Assembly: GCA_018067055.1 (NCBI GenBank)
Contig: JAGPVK010000012.1
Location: 1-5,400 of the forward strand
Reading direction: 5' to 3'
Length of the DNA: 5,400 nt
Source of the DNA: Sphingomonadales bacterium
Lineage (GTDB): Bacteria > Pseudomonadota > Alphaproteobacteria > Sphingomonadales > Sphingomonadaceae
Every line of letters starts with the position of its first letter. Positions within the stretch are counted from its first letter, which is position 1. The translations under genes and the position numbers were made by a program. A model generated the notes under the pieces. That model was not told the DNA's origin. It ran no database searches and saw only the letters and a program-made list of their open reading frames with translations. Shown here piece after piece: positions 3,023 to 5,400 of this stretch.

Positions 3023-5400
3023 TGCGGCTTGTCATGCAGCAAACTTGTTTCAGTTGGAAGACCGGATTGCCTGATTTCGGATTTGGCGCTGCGGATCTCG
3101 GCGAGCGCCTGTGCGAGCGGCATGCGTTCGATCGGCGTGCCTGCAGGAAAGGCGGTCAGCAGACGCGAGGGGAAGGCCGATGACAGGATGACAAAATGGC
3201 CATGATCATCGGCGCGGCGAATGATCCGGCCAAAGGCCTGCGCCAGTCTGGCGCGAATGATCCGGTCGTCATAGGCGCTGCCGCCACCCGCCAGCCGCCG
3301 GGCGCGATGCAGAATATTGGGACGCGGCCAGGGGACCGATTCCATGATCACCAGCCGCAGACTTTGACCAGGGACATCGACGCCATCGCGCAGCGCATCG
3401 GTGCCGAGCAGACTGGCCTTGGGATCATCGCGGAAAATATCGACCAAAGTGCCGGTGTCGATCGGATCGACATGCTGGGCATAGATCGGCAATCCGCTTT
3501 GCGCCATCCGGTCGGCGATCCGCGCATAGACGGTGCGCAGGCGGCGGATGGCGGTGAACAGGCCAAGCGTGCCGCCGCCAGATGCTTCGATAAGCTGCGC
3601 ATAGGCACCCGCCAACCCCGCCATATCGCCGCGTTTCACATCGGTGACGATGATTACCTTGGCCTGATTGGCATAGTCAAACGGGCTGGCAACTTCGAAT
3701 TCCTGCGGGGCATGATCCAAATGCACAGCACCGCTGAGCGCCCGCGCGGTTTCCCAGCCACCGCCGCCCTTCAGCGTCGCCGAGGTGATCAATATGCCAT
3801 GCGCCGGTTTGGTGACCACTTCGGTTACCGGAATCGTCGGGTCGAGCCAGTGGCGGCAAATGCCGATATCATATTCGCGGCCCTCAAAACGGTCGATCAT
3901 CAGCCAGTCGACAAAGTCGGGATCGGCCGGGCCGCCAATCCGCGACAGCAGCGACAGCCACCCCGACAGGGTGTCGCAGCGCCAGCCAAGGCTCGACAGC
4001 GCCCCTTCCATCCGCGCCTTGGCCGGGGCATCCATCCAGTCCGGGCCTTCCTCGATCAGATGCTCGATCCGCTGGCCAAGGCGGACCAGCGGTTTGAGCA
4101 GGGCGTCCATCGCTTGAGCAGCATTGGCGACCGCGTCGATCATCGGGCCCTCGATATCGGAAAGCTCGGTTTCGAGGCCATAGCCGGCATCGGCGCTCTG
4201 GCTTTCGTCGCGGGCGAAGACCATGGCCCGCACTTCGTGGAGCAGGGCCTCGATCGGGCCGAAAGGTTCGCCTTCGCCGAGACGCTGCAACCAGCCATCG
4301 CCCGGCATCGCCTCGGCGGCGTGGCGGGCGCTTTCTATCGCCCGGCCGCCTTCCTCGTCATAAGAAGCGATGTCTGCGAGCCGCGCGGCAAGACCACGCC
4401 GCCGGCCCCGGTTTTTCGTTTCCGGTCCGATCACCCAGCGGCGAATTTCAATCGCTTCCTGTCCGGAAAGGCGTGCGGCAAACATCGAATCGGCGGCATC
4501 AAAAAGATGATGGCCCTCGTCGAAAATCAGGCGTGTTGGACGGTTCTGCTGTTCGCGGCCGCGCGCGGCATTGACCATCACCAGCGCATGGTTGGCGATG
4601 ACGATATCGGCCTGCTGGCTGGCTCGGGCGGCTTTCTCGATGAAGCATTTGCGATAATGCGGGCAGCCGGCGTAGACGCATTCGCCGCGCCGGTCGGTCA
4701 GTGCAGTCGCGCCATTGCGCCGGAACAGGGTGGTCAGCCAGCCGGGCAGATCGCCGCCAATCATGTCGCCGTCTTTGCTATAGGCGGCCCAGCGCGCAAC
4801 CAGATGGGCAAGGATCGCCGCCCGGCCTGTGAACCCGCCCTGCAGGGCATCTTCCAGATTGAGCAGGCAGAGATAATTTTCCCGGCCCTTGCGCACCACG
4901 ACTTTCTTGCGAAACGTTGCTTCGTCCGGATAGATACGGCGGGTTTCCCGATCGAGCTGGCGCTGCAATGCTTTGGTGAAGGTCGAAATCCACACCGCGC
5001 CGCCAGCCTGACCGGACCAGAGCGAAGCCGGTGCCAGATAGCCGAGCGTCTTGCCGATCCCGGTGCCCGCTTCGGCGAGCAGCATATTGGGCGCTCCCTT
5101 TATTTTGCGGGGATTGAAGATTCCGGTGACGGCTGCGGCATAGCTTTTCTGGCCTTTCCGGTCTTCGGCACCCTCGCCGGTCAGCGCATCGAGTCTGGTC
5201 AGCGTGTCCCGTTCATCCATTGCAATCGGCCTGGGGGCCAGGCGTGCGGGCTCTTCTTCCCATTCCGGCAGCTTCGAAAACAGCCAGCGTTCGGCTTCGA
5301 CTGGTTTTTCGAGCCTCTGGCCCACTTCCTGGGCCCAGGGCCAGCGCAGTCGAAAAAGTGCCTGCGCGCTGCTCCACGCGCCTTCCCGCTCTTGCCAAAA
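3019..5400 (-). CDS. DinG/XPD-like iron-sulfur ATP-dependent DNA helicase (N-terminus beyond window)
   Basis: A superfamily 2 helicase of the Rad3/XPD/DinG group (COG1199), which unwinds DNA 5' to 3' using ATP, probably in repair or in clearing replication obstacles. Residues are numbered from the GTG at 5325. Walker A is AEAGTGIGKT (84-93). Four cysteines placed as in the iron-sulfur domain are Cys153 (NYLCL) and Cys216, Cys221, Cys227 (GECVYAGCPHYRKC). VIANHAL is at 242-248 and the Walker B box is DEGH (269-272) rather than the usual DEAH. The second motor domain has TSATLKGGGG, then LLGTDALRDGVDVPG (639-653), and QAFGRIIRR (696-704) as motif VI with its arginine finger. The frame stays open for 25 codons upstream of that GTG to the window edge, with family-like sequence (REGAWSSAQALFRLRWPW), so the real start lies outside. 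It overlaps the downstream phosphatase by ATGA. Confidence 0.93.
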   Translation of the reverse strand, partial: FWQEREGAWSSAQALFRLRWPWAQEVGQRLEKPVEAERWLFSKLPEWEEEPARLAPRPIAMDERDTLTRLDALTGEGAEDRKGQKSYAAAVTGIFNPRKIKGAPNMLLAEAGTGIGKTLGYLAPASLWSGQAGGAVWISTFTKALQRQLDRETRRIYPDEATFRKKVVVRKGRENYLCLLNLEDALQGGFTGRAAILAHLVARWAAYSKDGDMIGGDLPGWLTTLFRRNGATALTDRRGECVYAGCPHYRKCFIEKAARASQQADIVIANHALVMVNAARGREQQNRPTRLIFDEGHHLFDAADSMFAARLSGQEAIEIRRWVIGPETKNRGRRRGLAARLADIASYDEEGGRAIESARHAAEAMPGDGWLQRLGEGEPFGPIEALLHEVRAMVFARDESQSADAGYGLETELSDIEGPMIDAVANAAQAMDALLKPLVRLGQRIEHLIEEGPDWMDAPAKARMEGALSSLGWRCDTLSGWLSLLSRIGGPADPDFVDWLMIDRFEGREYDIGICRHWLDPTIPVTEVVTKPAHGILITSATLKGGGGWETARALSGAVHLDHAPQEFEVASPFDYANQAKVIIVTDVKRGDMAGLAGAYAQLIEASGGGTLGLFTAIRRLRTVYARIADRMAQSGLPIYAQHVDPIDTGTLVDIFRDDPKASLLGTDALRDGVDVPGQSLRLVIMESVPWPRPNILHRARRLAGGGSAYDDRIIRARLAQAFGRIIRRADDHGHFVILSSAFPSRLLTAFPAGTPIERMPLAQALAEIRSAKSEIRQSGLPTETSLLHDKPQ

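Noticed and set aside
2696..3205. Plus-strand open frame across the phosphatase-helicase junction
   Set aside because: It overlaps two well-supported minus-strand genes and has no family motif; its Cys/His content is a by-product of the opposite strand.
3019..5400. Phage- or defence-associated helicase
   Set aside because: All helicase motifs and the iron-sulfur cysteines fit the chromosomal DinG/XPD type, base composition matches the neighbours, and no nuclease, methylase, integrase or other defence partner is in the window.

Overview
The window looks like chromosomal housekeeping DNA from an alphaproteobacterium, most likely a sphingomonad (Sphingomonadales). The clues are an integration host factor alpha gene followed at once by a MerR-type regulator, a short secreted protein of a type I associate with sphingomonads, and a DinG/Rad3-like helicase whose sequence resembles the alphaproteobacterial form. 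GC content is moderately high apart from one AT-rich promoter region near 1041-1110. I see no mobile element, CRISPR array, rRNA or tRNA.

Layout. Positions 1-998 hold a minus-strand pair: an acyl-CoA thioesterase-like protein (201-998) and the first 67 residues of an FAD/NAD(P)-binding oxidoreductase (1-201, running off the left edge). Stop and start share one base (TGATG), so translation is probably coupled. Positions 999-1120 form a divergent, partly AT-rich intergenic region. It contains a candidate IHF binding site just in front of the plus-strand ihfA gene (1121-1420). A MerR-family regulator follows (1449-1835) after 28 bases, with a strong ribosome binding site.

The plus-strand pair converges on a minus-strand gene for a small exported protein with four cysteines and unknown function (1878-2369). 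Upstream of it is a 110-base gap with several small inverted repeats. The right half is a minus-strand operon: an iron-sulfur DinG/XPD-like DNA helicase (3019-5400, N-terminus beyond the window) and a SixA-type histidine phosphatase (2480-3022), overlapping by an ATGA.

How they fit together: IHF bends DNA and acts in nucleoid architecture and gene regulation, and may control its own gene here. The helicase is probably a DNA repair or replication-conflict enzyme made together with a phosphohistidine phosphatase-like protein; a functional link is only suggested by the overlap. The thioesterase/oxidoreductase pair points to lipid or acyl-CoA metabolism. I found no convincing new multi-gene system. 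The least described item is the exported four-cysteine protein.
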